Both the position numbers and the translations under genes were made by a program. Source: Mycobacterium sp. ACS1612 (GTDB lineage: Bacteria > Actinomycetota > Actinomycetes > Mycobacteriales > Mycobacteriaceae). Taken from it: a stretch of DNA of 64,000 nt. Positions 27,456-35,438 of the stretch are shown here, piece after piece (the first letter of the stretch is position 1; each line of letters opens with the position of its first letter). The notes under the pieces were generated by a model, which was not told the DNA's origin, searched no databases, and saw nothing but the letters and a program-made list of their open reading frames with translations. The DNA is taken from NCBI RefSeq assembly GCF_001667505.1, contig NZ_LZHZ01000018.1, forward strand, positions 62,001-126,000, written 5' to 3'.

Positions 27456-28427
27456 TCAGGCTCGGCTGGTGGTGAGTTGGTGTAGCGCGCTTTGGCTCAA
27501 CGGCTGACCGCTGTGTTTGGCGGCGTACAGTGCTGCGCCCAATGCGGGGTCGAGCAGCGGGCGCTGCAGGTCGTATTTGGCCTGCTGCCGCTGCAGTGCG
27601 GCAAGGAATCCCGTCAGGAAGCCCTCGTCGGAGAACATGCCGCCCGAGTAGGACACCGGCACCGTCTCCTGGTCGGTGAATCCGACGAGTTTTCTCGTCG
27701 TCTCGATGAGTGTCACGAGTTCGTCTGCAGCCTCGGACAGGATCTTCGCCGCTGCCGAATCTCCGGCTTGCGCCGCTTCACACACCGTTGTCGACAGCGC
27801 TGCAATGGAACTGCGGTTACCGCCCCATTTCTCGATCACGAGGCTCACGACGTCGAGATCACCGCCCAACCGCAGGTGATCCTTGAGCAGCGCGTACAGC
27901 GGCCCCCGCGGCAGCCTGCCATCGCTCATCCGGCTGAACGCGTTCAGGCCCGCGGCAGCAACCCAATACGCGGAGCCCTCGTCACCGAACAACTCACCCC
28001 AGCCACCCACCCGGTGTCCGACACCCTGGCGTTCGCCGTAGGTCATCGAACCCGTGCCGCTGATCACGTTGATGCCATCTTCGCAGGCAAGCGATCCCGC
28101 CCAACCGCACACCATGTCGTTGTTGCAGCTGTAGCGATCATGACCAAGCACCAGTCCGGGAACCGCGTCGAGCCGCTCGACGTCCTCGCTGGCCTCGCCG
28201 TAACCCGGTATGCCGAAGAACGCGGCGTCGATATCGCCTGGCGTGATGCCGGTCTGTCGGCAGATGTCGGAGACGCCCTGCGTCAGCACGCGTTCGACCA
28301 CATCGAAGCCGTCGTTGAAGTAATACGACGTCGGTGCCGCGGCACGAGCCAGCACCTGTCCGCGGTCGTCGATCAGCGCGAACGCTGTCTTCGATCCGCC
28401 GCCGTCGACACCTAGATAGCGCGCCAT
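27456..28427 (-). CDS. BadF/BcrA-type sugar kinase (N-acetylhexosamine kinase-like)
   Basis: A 323-residue ASKHA-fold kinase. The phosphate-1 loop is LGVDGGGSKTAFALID at residues 5-20. CNNDMVCGWAGSLACEDG and VISGTGSMTYGERQGVGHRV near 105-140 match the eukaryotic-type N-acetylglucosamine kinase (NagK) branch of the BadF/BcrA family. It probably phosphorylates the imported sugar or amino sugar at C6 in this operon, but the substrate is not proven. ATG 28427 is 4 bp after the SIS gene stop. Confidence 0.85.
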   Translation of the reverse strand: MARYLGVDGGGSKTAFALIDDRGQVLARAAAPTSYYFNDGFDVVERVLTQGVSDICRQTGITPGDIDAAFFGIPGYGEASEDVERLDAVPGLVLGHDRYSCNNDMVCGWAGSLACEDGINVISGTGSMTYGERQGVGHRVGGWGELFGDEGSAYWVAAAGLNAFSRMSDGRLPRGPLYALLKDHLRLGGDLDVVSLVIEKWGGNRSSIAALSTTVCEAAQAGDSAAAKILSEAADELVTLIETTRKLVGFTDQETVPVSYSGGMFSDEGFLTGFLAALQRQQAKYDLQRPLLDPALGAALYAAKHSGQPLSQSALHQLTTSRA

Positions 28428-28431
28428 GTTT

Positions 28432-29574
28432 TCACCGGCCAATCGGAGTTTGTGCGGATGATGACAACGGGTAGATGGTGACGCCGCGCACGACGCGACT
28501 GACCTCGCCGGACGGGAATGGGTTGTCCGGCGTCTTGCCGTACTCGAGTGAGGTGAACAGCGCGAGGTATTGCGCGAAAACCAGGTAGCTCAACGCGACA
28601 CACGGGTCATCCAGACCGTCGAGGCCGGGTAACACCACGGCGGGCCCATGTGATGCCGGTACCGGTTGGGTGCTGATGACGGTCACCGCGTCCGCGCCGA
28701 GTTGGGCACGGATTTCGGCGATGATGTCGAGGTCGTAGCGACGGGTGTACGGGTCTGTCGACACGTAGACGACGACGTGGGTGTCGGTGTCCAGTACTGA
28801 CTTCGGCCCGTGTCGAAACCCCAGCGGAGAGTCGAAGTACGTCACGACCTCGCCGGCGGTCAATTCCAGTAGCTTGAGCGCTGATTCGCGCGCCAGGCCT
28901 TCGAGCGGGCCGCTGCCCAGATAGACGATCCTCTGCTTCTTCGTCTGCGCGAGAGCGCGGATGTCGGCCTGCATACCGGCGACGAACTCGGCCGCACTGG
29001 CCAGTGCTTCGGCATCTGCACGATCGGCCGGCCCGAGCATCATCAAGCACGACAGCAACATCGACGTCAGGCTCGAGGTCATCGCGAATCCCGTGTCGTT
29101 GGTGCGTTCCGGCATGTACGCCACCCGCGAATTGGCGCGACCGCTGTGTGCGCGCCCCAACTCACCGCGCCTGTCGCAGGTGTAGATGAGATGCCAGACG
29201 TCGGAGACCAGTTCGTCGGCAAGGGCCGTGGTGGCCAGACTTTCCGGACTGTTGCCGGACCGGCCGAAAGAGACCATCAACGTTGGTGTTTGCCGCTCCA
29301 GGTAGTCGATGGGGTTGGCGACGATACTGGTGGTCGGGATGGCTTCGACCCGCAGACCGAGGTGCCGACGCAGCGCGGGCGCGGCGATGTCGCCGACGAA
29401 GGCGGAGCTTCCCGCGCCGGTCAGGATCACGCGCAGGTTCGGCCGATTGAGCACATCACGAAGAAAGCCGGCAATGTCGTCGTCCGATCGGCCGCCGACC
29501 TCACGCCACGCGTCGGGCTGCTGGCCGATCTCCAAAATCGTTGCGCCGCCCTCAATATGAGAAGAATCAGTCAT
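28432..29574 (-). CDS. agaS: AgaS-like SIS-domain ketose/aldose isomerase or deaminase
   Basis: A 380-residue protein with two SIS domains and the length of AgaS. First SIS: ILTGAGSSAFVGDIAAPALR near residue 50 and VSFGRSGNSPESLA near 101. Second SIS: VYLGSGPLEGLARESALK near 215, followed by GEVVTYFDSPLGFRHGPKS. AgaS proteins convert galactosamine-6-phosphate to tagatose-6-phosphate, releasing ammonia. GGAGGTG lies 5 bp before ATG 29574, which overlaps the KbaZ stop by 8 bp. The symbol marks the family; the substrate here is inferred from context. Confidence 0.82.
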   Translation of the reverse strand: MTDSSHIEGGATILEIGQQPDAWREVGGRSDDDIAGFLRDVLNRPNLRVILTGAGSSAFVGDIAAPALRRHLGLRVEAIPTTSIVANPIDYLERQTPTLMVSFGRSGNSPESLATTALADELVSDVWHLIYTCDRRGELGRAHSGRANSRVAYMPERTNDTGFAMTSSLTSMLLSCLMMLGPADRADAEALASAAEFVAGMQADIRALAQTKKQRIVYLGSGPLEGLARESALKLLELTAGEVVTYFDSPLGFRHGPKSVLDTDTHVVVYVSTDPYTRRYDLDIIAEIRAQLGADAVTVISTQPVPASHGPAVVLPGLDGLDDPCVALSYLVFAQYLALFTSLEYGKTPDNPFPSGEVSRVVRGVTIYPLSSSAQTPIGR

Positions 29575-30880
29575 TGACACCTCCGGTCGCTTGTGCGTAT
29601 GGCCGTAACGCATCTCGTATTCGGTCGATCACCAGCGCTTGCGCGACGGGCTTGAGCTCACCGGCCCTGATGCGCTCATACTGGCCGGGCAGGAACTGGC
29701 TGATGAGTGGCAGCGGGATCCCGGTGCGGTCGAGGTTCGTCAGCAGTGTCCGCCGTGCCGCGTCGACCTTTTCGTCGGCCCAGTAGTAGCGCAGCCGGTC
29801 GCTGTAGCTGTACCGGCGGGACGTCCGTTGTGTGACGGGATCCCCGTCGTAGTAACCGCGCCAGTGGTCCGGCTCGTCCAGCATGCGACGCTCGATGACC
29901 TCGACCAGGTTGGCCCGCGACGGCCGCGGCACGAGCTCGGCCTCGATGAGGTTCAGCGCGAACAGCGCTTCCCGCATGGCGAATGTGAGCGCGGGACCCA
30001 CTTTGAGGACCGCCCAGTGATCCTCGACCAGTTCTCGGAGTCGAGCGGGTCGCTGGTAGTCGGTGGAATGCGCTTCGAACACCAGAGACTCTTCATCGTC
30101 GAGCACGTGACGCAACTCGGTGGTTGCGGCGCGGTCGTAGTCGATGACGTTGAGGTGGTCGAACTCGACACCGGGCTGCACGACCAGCGCCATCACCCGT
30201 GGCCAGACGTGCGCAAGGCCGACGTCGGCGAAGGCGGTGCGATGCGCGGCGATGGTTCGCCTGGCCCGGTCGGCCGGGGTCGGGGTGAGGTGCCTCAACG
30301 TTTCGTGGGCCCCGCCCGGCACAGGCACTTCGGTGCCGACGACGTAGGCGGGTCCGGTCTGGCCGCTGCGGCGCGCGGTTTCTTCGGCGACTCTGAGTAG
30401 GCGCGCGGTTCGCTCCGCGACGAGTTCGTCCGAGAGCACTGCGGGATCGTCCGCGCACGCCATGCTGCAGTCGAGATGGATCTTGCGGTAACCGGCCTCG
30501 ACGTAGGCTGCGATCAGATCTTCCGCGTTATCCATTGCCAGTGCGGCGTTTTCACGCTGCCACCGATTCGGCCCGAGGTGGTCGCCGCCCAGCACCACTC
30601 GGTCGCGGGGGAACCCGCTCTTCTCGGCGATGCCAACGACGAGGTCGCGGAAGTCCGCGGGACGCAGACCTGTGTACCCGCCGAACTGGTCGACCTGATT
30701 CGAGGTGGCCTCGATGAGAACATGGCTGCCGTCGGCAGCAGCTTGTGCGATGGCGGCCTCTACTACGGTCGGGTGCGCTGAACACACCGAGTACACACCC
30801 ACCGCGGCACCGCTCTTGTGCCGCCGGACGGTGTCGGCAAGCCAATCGCCCAGAACCGTGGGCGCTTCGCCTTTGGTCAT
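29567..30880 (-). CDS. kbaZ: Tagatose-bisphosphate aldolase non-catalytic subunit (GatZ/KbaZ)
   Basis: A 437-residue GatZ/KbaZ family protein, required for full activity or stability of the class II tagatose-1,6-bisphosphate aldolase. Supporting blocks are HVLIEATSNQVDQFGGYTGL near residue 54, VVLGGDHLGPNRWQ near 95, and LDCSMACADDPAVLSDE near 136. It is coupled to the catalytic subunit upstream (4-bp overlap, ATGA) and to AgaS downstream. The pairing of GatY- and GatZ-type genes is diagnostic for the tagatose route. Symbol reflects the family, not a proven species assignment. Confidence 0.88.
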   Translation of the reverse strand: MTKGEAPTVLGDWLADTVRRHKSGAAVGVYSVCSAHPTVVEAAIAQAAADGSHVLIEATSNQVDQFGGYTGLRPADFRDLVVGIAEKSGFPRDRVVLGGDHLGPNRWQRENAALAMDNAEDLIAAYVEAGYRKIHLDCSMACADDPAVLSDELVAERTARLLRVAEETARRSGQTGPAYVVGTEVPVPGGAHETLRHLTPTPADRARRTIAAHRTAFADVGLAHVWPRVMALVVQPGVEFDHLNVIDYDRAATTELRHVLDDEESLVFEAHSTDYQRPARLRELVEDHWAVLKVGPALTFAMREALFALNLIEAELVPRPSRANLVEVIERRMLDEPDHWRGYYDGDPVTQRTSRRYSYSDRLRYYWADEKVDAARRTLLTNLDRTGIPLPLISQFLPGQYERIRAGELKPVAQALVIDRIRDALRPYAQATGGVND

Positions 30881-31773
30881 CGCGCATCACCCTGCCCGGC
30901 GCTTGCCGCCTGCCGCGTGGCGACGGCTTCACACAGCTCTGCCACGGTGTCGGCGATGGCTCGCCGTCCCGATGCGAGGTACCCGCGGGGGTCCGGCTTT
31001 GCGAGATCGGTCGTGAGCGCGGAACGAACGGCGCCCGTGTACGCGACGTTGAGCGCGGTACCGACGTTGATCTTGCGAATTCCGGCGTCTACCGCTGCCA
31101 GGAGCTGACCGTCGGACACGCCCGAAGATCCGTGCAGGACAAGTGGAATGGCGACCTTGTCCGCCAGTTCACGGATCAGGTCGAGGTCGAGGCTGGCATC
31201 ACGGGTGGTCATCGCGTGAGTACTGCCCACCGCGACGGCCAGGCCGTCCACCCCGGTCTGTTCGACGAAAGCCACGGCTTCGGCCGGATCGGTGCGGGCA
31301 CCCGACTGGTGCGCCGATACGGGTCCGTTGTCCTTGCCGCCGATCTCGCCCAACTCCGCCTCGACCCACAGTCCAGCGTTCTTGGCTTGGCGCGCGAATG
31401 AGCGAGTCTGGTCGACGTTGCGTTGGTACGGCAGGTGGGCGGCGTCGATCATGATCGAGGTGACGCCGAAGCCATTGGCGACCTCGAGGGCTTCGGTGAT
31501 CAGCGCCTCGTCCTGGAAGTGATCGAGGTGCACGGCCAACGGCGTCGAGCAGCGTCTCGCGATGTGCGTGCAGGCCGACACCAACGGCGCGATCTGACCT
31601 CCGCGGAACTTCACCGCGTTCTCGCTGACCTGCATGAGCGCGGGCACCCGCACCCGCTCGGCACCCTCGGCGATGCCTTCTGCGTGCTCGAGGGTGATCA
31701 CGTTGAAGGCGAGTACCGCCGAGTGGGTTTTCGCCGCCGCCGCGATGAGGTCGGCGGTGGCTACCAGAGTCAC
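30877..31773 (-). CDS. kbaY: Class II tagatose/fructose-bisphosphate aldolase (GatY/KbaY-like)
   Basis: A 298-residue zinc aldolase, first gene of the operon. Class II features are FNVITLEHAEGI near residue 23, VHLDHFQDEAL near 80 with the zinc His, the strand IMIDAAHLPYQ, GLAVAVGSTHAM near 175 and LVLHGSSGVSDGQL near 207, which binds phosphate. In the GatZ context it should cleave tagatose-1,6-bisphosphate to DHAP and glyceraldehyde-3-phosphate; fructose-bisphosphate is the alternative. The start is GTG 31773 with no strong ribosome-binding site visible. The regulator gene is divergent. Confidence 0.85.
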   Translation of the reverse strand: MTLVATADLIAAAAKTHSAVLAFNVITLEHAEGIAEGAERVRVPALMQVSENAVKFRGGQIAPLVSACTHIARRCSTPLAVHLDHFQDEALITEALEVANGFGVTSIMIDAAHLPYQRNVDQTRSFARQAKNAGLWVEAELGEIGGKDNGPVSAHQSGARTDPAEAVAFVEQTGVDGLAVAVGSTHAMTTRDASLDLDLIRELADKVAIPLVLHGSSGVSDGQLLAAVDAGIRKINVGTALNVAYTGAVRSALTTDLAKPDPRGYLASGRRAIADTVAELCEAVATRQAASAGQGDAR

Positions 31774-31904
31774 GTTGCCGGCCGGTGTCGGGAGGTGTCG
31801 AACATTCGTCGATGATGGAAAGCTCGCTCAAAGCACGCAATACAGAACCCGGAAACGATCAGGAAAACTGAGCGTCTGCACTGTCTTCGAGAAGGTTGTT
31901 TGCG
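31774..31904. promoter_or_regulatory. Divergent promoter region between sugar operon and DeoR regulator
   Basis: 131 bp separate the aldolase start from the regulator start on the other strand. Both promoters must lie here, and DeoR/AgaR-type repressors normally bind such a region. It contains an A-rich stretch (CAGGAAAACTGAG near 31859-31871). I do not see a clean long palindrome, so the operator is not placed. Confidence 0.5.
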
Positions 31905-32684
31905 ATGTCGATCAAACGCACGGACCGGATGCGACAGGTCCTCTCGCTTCTCCGCGACCGCGGCGAGGTCGCGTCGCAGCTGCTGCGCGATGAGTTGGGG
32001 GTGTCTCCGGCGACGCTGCGGCGTGATCTCACCGAGCTCGAGGAGCAGGGCCTGCTGATGCGGACCCACGGCGGCGCCCGTGCCCTCGATCCGAGCGGAA
32101 GCGAGATACCGGTGCGGCTGCGTGATCATCGGACAGTTGCGATCAAGCGGCGCATCGCCCAGCACGCCGCGGCTCTGATTCCTCCTGGTGCGCAGGCGGT
32201 TGCACTCACCGGCGGTGTCACCACGGCCGAGGTGGCCCGCTCGTTGAAGGGCCGCCCGCAGATGACGATCGTGACGAATTCGCTGACCATTGCAGCCGAT
32301 TGCGCAGTGGACGCCCACATGAAAGTGATCGCGACCGGCGGGTTGGTCAGGGCGAACACCCTCGAAGCTGTCGGCCCGATGTCCGAACACGCTTTTCAGG
32401 TGGTCACCGTGGGGACCGCGGTGCTTGGGGCGGACGGGATGTCCGCGGAGGTCGGAGCGACGACCTTCGATGAAGCCGAGGCCCGCACCGCGATCGCCAT
32501 GGCCACGAATGCGCAACGGGTCGTTGTTGCCGTCGACGGTTCAAAGATCGGCAAGGTGACGTTGGCGAAAATGGTGTCGCTCAACCAGATTCATCATCTG
32601 GTCACCGATTCGTCAGCCGACCCAGACCAATTGGAGCGGATCGCGTCGAGCGGCGTGCGGGTGCACGTCGTGGAGGTGCCCTAA
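31905..32684 (+). CDS. DeoR/AgaR-family transcription regulator
   Basis: A 259-residue DeoR regulator. The N-terminal HTH includes QLLRDELGVSPATLRRDLTE near residues 25-44 and the wing GLLMRTHGGA. The C-terminal sugar-phosphate-sensing domain has LTGGVTTAEVARSL near 98, VTNSLTIAADC, and ATGGLVRANTLEAVGPMSEH near 142, the usual ligand loop. Such repressors respond to phosphorylated sugars and usually repress the adjacent catabolic operon, here the ten genes divergent from it. GAGAAGG lies about 10 bp before ATG 31905. Confidence 0.9.
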   Translation: MSIKRTDRMRQVLSLLRDRGEVASQLLRDELGVSPATLRRDLTELEEQGLLMRTHGGARALDPSGSEIPVRLRDHRTVAIKRRIAQHAAALIPPGAQAVALTGGVTTAEVARSLKGRPQMTIVTNSLTIAADCAVDAHMKVIATGGLVRANTLEAVGPMSEHAFQVVTVGTAVLGADGMSAEVGATTFDEAEARTAIAMATNAQRVVVAVDGSKIGKVTLAKMVSLNQIHHLVTDSSADPDQLERIASSGVRVHVVEVP

Positions 32685-32832
32685 CACCCTCTGGTGTCCA
32701 GCAGCGAGCATGGCCCGACGGGACCGCGGTTGTCCGGAGGGTCGACTACCCCACTTGGCCGCCGGTGCTACCTGATTACCGGCCGCGCAGTTGGGGTATC
32801 AGGCCGCCATGACAACATCAGAAGGAAATGTA

Positions 32833-32937
32833 ATGCCGGAGCCAGTCGCTGAAGAGGAGGCGCTGGCGCCCGCCACGCCGGGCGCCGAGGCCCTACCGCT
32901 TCCCGACGACGAAGTCGACAAGCCGTCGCAGGATTAG
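32833..32937 (+). CDS. Short acidic Pro/Glu-rich peptide
   Basis: A 34-codon frame from ATG 32833, behind AGAAGGA at good spacing (an ATG at 32809 in frame is the alternative). It encodes MPEPVAEEEALAPATPG, then ALPLPDDEVDKPSQD. It is strongly acidic and has no Cys, aromatic residue or membrane segment. It stands between the DeoR regulator and the convergent cellulase gene, with 2 bp to the latter. Codon use looks normal for the region. No function is proposed; it could be a real micropeptide or chance. Confidence 0.4.
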   Translation: MPEPVAEEEALAPATPGAEALPLPDDEVDKPSQD

Positions 32938-32939
32938 CC

Positions 32940-33941
32940 TCACCGACCGGCGTTGCGCGCCAGTTCCACCGCGAACGAGTTCACGAAGTTACCTGCCGGC
33001 GGGTCACCGCGGTTGCATGATCCGTCGGACTCGCCGGGCCGTTTGATCCACAGATACGCATCGGCATGCGCGCCTGCGGTGGCCGTGGTCGGCGCAGTGC
33101 CAATTGCCCGACCGTCCGGATTGCACCAGTCCAGTGGGGCGTCAGGTGCGGGCCCTGCGCCGTTACGCGACGTGTCGATCACGTAGTGCGAACCGTTCGT
33201 GAGGCCGGAAATGGCTTCGCCGTATCCGATTTCGTCTTCCGTCGTGAAGAAGTTCGCCGTGTTGAGGCTGAAGCCTCGCGCGTGGTCGATGCCGGCCTGG
33301 TTGAGCCGGGCGGCCATGTCGTCGGCGCTGTGCCAGCGCAGGTGACCTGCGTCGATGTACACCGCGGCGGCGGGATTGCGGGTCAGCGTGTCGACCGCGT
33401 ACCGGATCAGGTCGTAGCGTTCCTGGCGCTGGTCTCCCGACAGGCAGTCGGCCATCGCCAGCGCGTCGGGTTCGACGATCACCGCCGCGGGCGAGGACCC
33501 GATGCCTGCGGCGATGCCGTCGATCCATTGCCGGTACTCGGCCCCGGACCCGAATCCGCCCGCCGCGAAGCTCCCGCAATCCCGGTGCGGGATGCCATAG
33601 ATCGCGAACACCGGCAAGGCCCCGGCGGCCTGCGCGTCGCCGACGTACTTGGGGACGGTGGACGCCGACGAACCGGGAACCAGCCAGTACGCCTGTGGCG
33701 TGTTGGCAATGGCGGTCAACTCGGGGCTCGGCGGGTCGGCCCGCTGCGCGGCGCGCATCGCCGCCGACGTCGGGTTGACGTAGAACGGCATCCCGGCCAA
33801 CGGGTTTCCGTCGTCGGCGGCCAACCACACCGCAGGCGCCGGACCGACCGACACCGAGTGGGCGATGAGGCCCAGACAGGTCGCCGTGGCAAGGAGGGGA
33901 GCGGTCAACCGCGTGACTGCGCGAGCAGCTGTGGACGTCAC
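32940..33941 (-). CDS. Secreted GH6 cellulase (CelA1-like)
   Basis: A 333-residue secreted family 6 glycoside hydrolase, which cleaves beta-1,4-glucan from the inside or chain ends by inversion. Signal peptide to about residue 42. GH6 features: FYVNPTSAAMRAAQ near 53, VIVEPDALAMADC with the catalytic Asp near 159, AVYIDAGHLRWH near 195, and the C-terminal DWCNPDGRAIGTAPTT then YLWIKRPGESDGSC. This is the family of mycobacterial CelA1, which lies a few genes from dnaB in M. tuberculosis; here some 30 kb of other genes separate them. It has no cellulose-binding module. Confidence 0.92.
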   Translation of the reverse strand: MTSTAARAVTRLTAPLLATATCLGLIAHSVSVGPAPAVWLAADDGNPLAGMPFYVNPTSAAMRAAQRADPPSPELTAIANTPQAYWLVPGSSASTVPKYVGDAQAAGALPVFAIYGIPHRDCGSFAAGGFGSGAEYRQWIDGIAAGIGSSPAAVIVEPDALAMADCLSGDQRQERYDLIRYAVDTLTRNPAAAVYIDAGHLRWHSADDMAARLNQAGIDHARGFSLNTANFFTTEDEIGYGEAISGLTNGSHYVIDTSRNGAGPAPDAPLDWCNPDGRAIGTAPTTATAGAHADAYLWIKRPGESDGSCNRGDPPAGNFVNSFAVELARNAGR

Positions 33942-33995
33942 CCCGGGGAAATTAGTGGGTCGAAGCGTCCCGCGCCAATCCCCGGGGTTCGGGCG

Positions 33996-35303
33996 TCAGG
34001 CCTTGCCGAGCGTGACCTGGGTGGTCTGCGTCGCGCCGGACTGGTCCATGTAGCTCAACGACACCGTGTCGCCGGGCGCCTTCGACCGCACTGCGGCCAC
34101 GAGCGCCTCGGGACCGTCGATCACCTGGTCGTCGAGCTTGGTGATCACCGCCCCGCTCGGCACGCCCGCTGCGGCTGCGGGTCCGCCGTCGACGACCTCG
34201 CCGATGGCCGCACCACCACCCTTGGTGCCGTCGTCGCTGAGCTGCACACCCAGCGAACCGTGGCTGGCGGTGCCGGTGGAGATGAGCTCGTCGGCGATGC
34301 GCTTGGCCTCATCGGACGGGATCGCGAAGCCCAGCCCTATCGAACCGCTCTGGCCGGCGCCGGGACCGTCGCCGCCGCCCATGCTCGCGATCGCCGAGTT
34401 CACACCGATCAGCTCACCCTTCATGTTGACCAGGGCGCCGCCGGAGTTGCCGGGGTTGATCGCCGCGTCGGTCTGGATGGCGTCGATCACGGAGACGTTG
34501 TTGCCGTCGCCCTCACCGGCCGCGACCGGTCGATTGAGCGCGCTGACGATGCCATTGGTCACCGTGCCCTGCAGACCGAGCGGCGAGCCGATGGCCACCA
34601 CCTGTTCGCCGACCTTCACGTCCTTGGACGATCCGATGGCGATCGGCGTCAGTCCGGATACGCCCTGCGCTTTCACGACAGCCAGATCCCCGGTCGGGTC
34701 GGTGCCGACGACGGTGAACGGCGCCGTCTGACCGTTGGCGAAGGTGACGGTCTTCTTGATTCCGCCGCCGTCGGTCGAGTCGGACGAGGCGGGCTGAGCG
34801 GCCTGATCAGCACCGACGGCGGGCGCCACCACGTGGTTGTTGGTGAGGATGAGCCCATCGGGGCTCAACACGATGCCGGAGCCGGTGTCGCCCTGGTCGC
34901 CCATGTCGATCTGCAGCTTGACGACGCTGGGCATCACCTTGGCCGCGACCTGTTCGACACTGCCTGCCGGTGCCTTGACGGCGGTCTGCGGCGCCGCGGG
35001 CAGCTGCGTGATCGGCGGCCGGGACGCGGTCGGTTCGTGGGCCAGTGTCAGGGCTCCGGTGGCGGCTGCGCCGAGTCCACCGCCGACTACGGCGACCACC
35101 GCGGCGCCCGCGATGACGGCTCCGCGGCGAGAACCCTTCGGCCGAATCCTCGGGATCGGCGCCGTAACCGGTTCGTGCGCAGCGTGATACCCGTAGTACG
35201 GCGGTACGGTCGGCGGCTGGGTGTAGCGATAGTCGTACCGCAGGTGAGCGGGGATGTAGGGTTGCGCGTCCGGGTTTGGCTGCCCCGCAGGCTGGTTCGT
35301 CAT
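33996..35303 (-). CDS. pepD: HtrA-like membrane serine protease (PepD type)
   Basis: A 435-residue HtrA/DegP-type protease anchored by one membrane helix. The cytoplasmic start is Pro/Tyr-rich (to about residue 60), the helix follows GSRRGAVIAGAAVVAVVGGG, and a long Ala/Pro linker precedes the trypsin fold. The triad is visible as LTNNHVVAP (His near 156), DPTGDLAVVKA (Asp near 203) and INPGNSGGALV (Ser near 286). A C-terminal PDZ domain follows (LGVQLSDDGTK). PepD degrades or senses damaged envelope proteins. In M. tuberculosis it is next to mprAB, which is absent here. Confidence 0.88.
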   Translation of the reverse strand: MTNQPAGQPNPDAQPYIPAHLRYDYRYTQPPTVPPYYGYHAAHEPVTAPIPRIRPKGSRRGAVIAGAAVVAVVGGGLGAAATGALTLAHEPTASRPPITQLPAAPQTAVKAPAGSVEQVAAKVMPSVVKLQIDMGDQGDTGSGIVLSPDGLILTNNHVVAPAVGADQAAQPASSDSTDGGGIKKTVTFANGQTAPFTVVGTDPTGDLAVVKAQGVSGLTPIAIGSSKDVKVGEQVVAIGSPLGLQGTVTNGIVSALNRPVAAGEGDGNNVSVIDAIQTDAAINPGNSGGALVNMKGELIGVNSAIASMGGGDGPGAGQSGSIGLGFAIPSDEAKRIADELISTGTASHGSLGVQLSDDGTKGGGAAIGEVVDGGPAAAAGVPSGAVITKLDDQVIDGPEALVAAVRSKAPGDTVSLSYMDQSGATQTTQVTLGKA

Positions 35304-35438
35304 GGTGTTCCGTTCTTCTTGATTCGTGAATCAGCCCAGTGGCTTCAGCAACAAGGTGCCTGCGGTGGCTGAGACGGGACTGAGAGCGTGCTCAGGGAAG
35401 TCCGAGACTTTGCTCTGGACCGTCGTACGCTCATGGGG

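Noticed and set aside
33066..35372. A 768-codon open frame on the + strand opposite the cellulase and pepD genes
   Set aside because: It is antisense to two well-supported genes and has the Arg/Gly/Asp-rich composition of a GC-rich shadow frame, with no family features.
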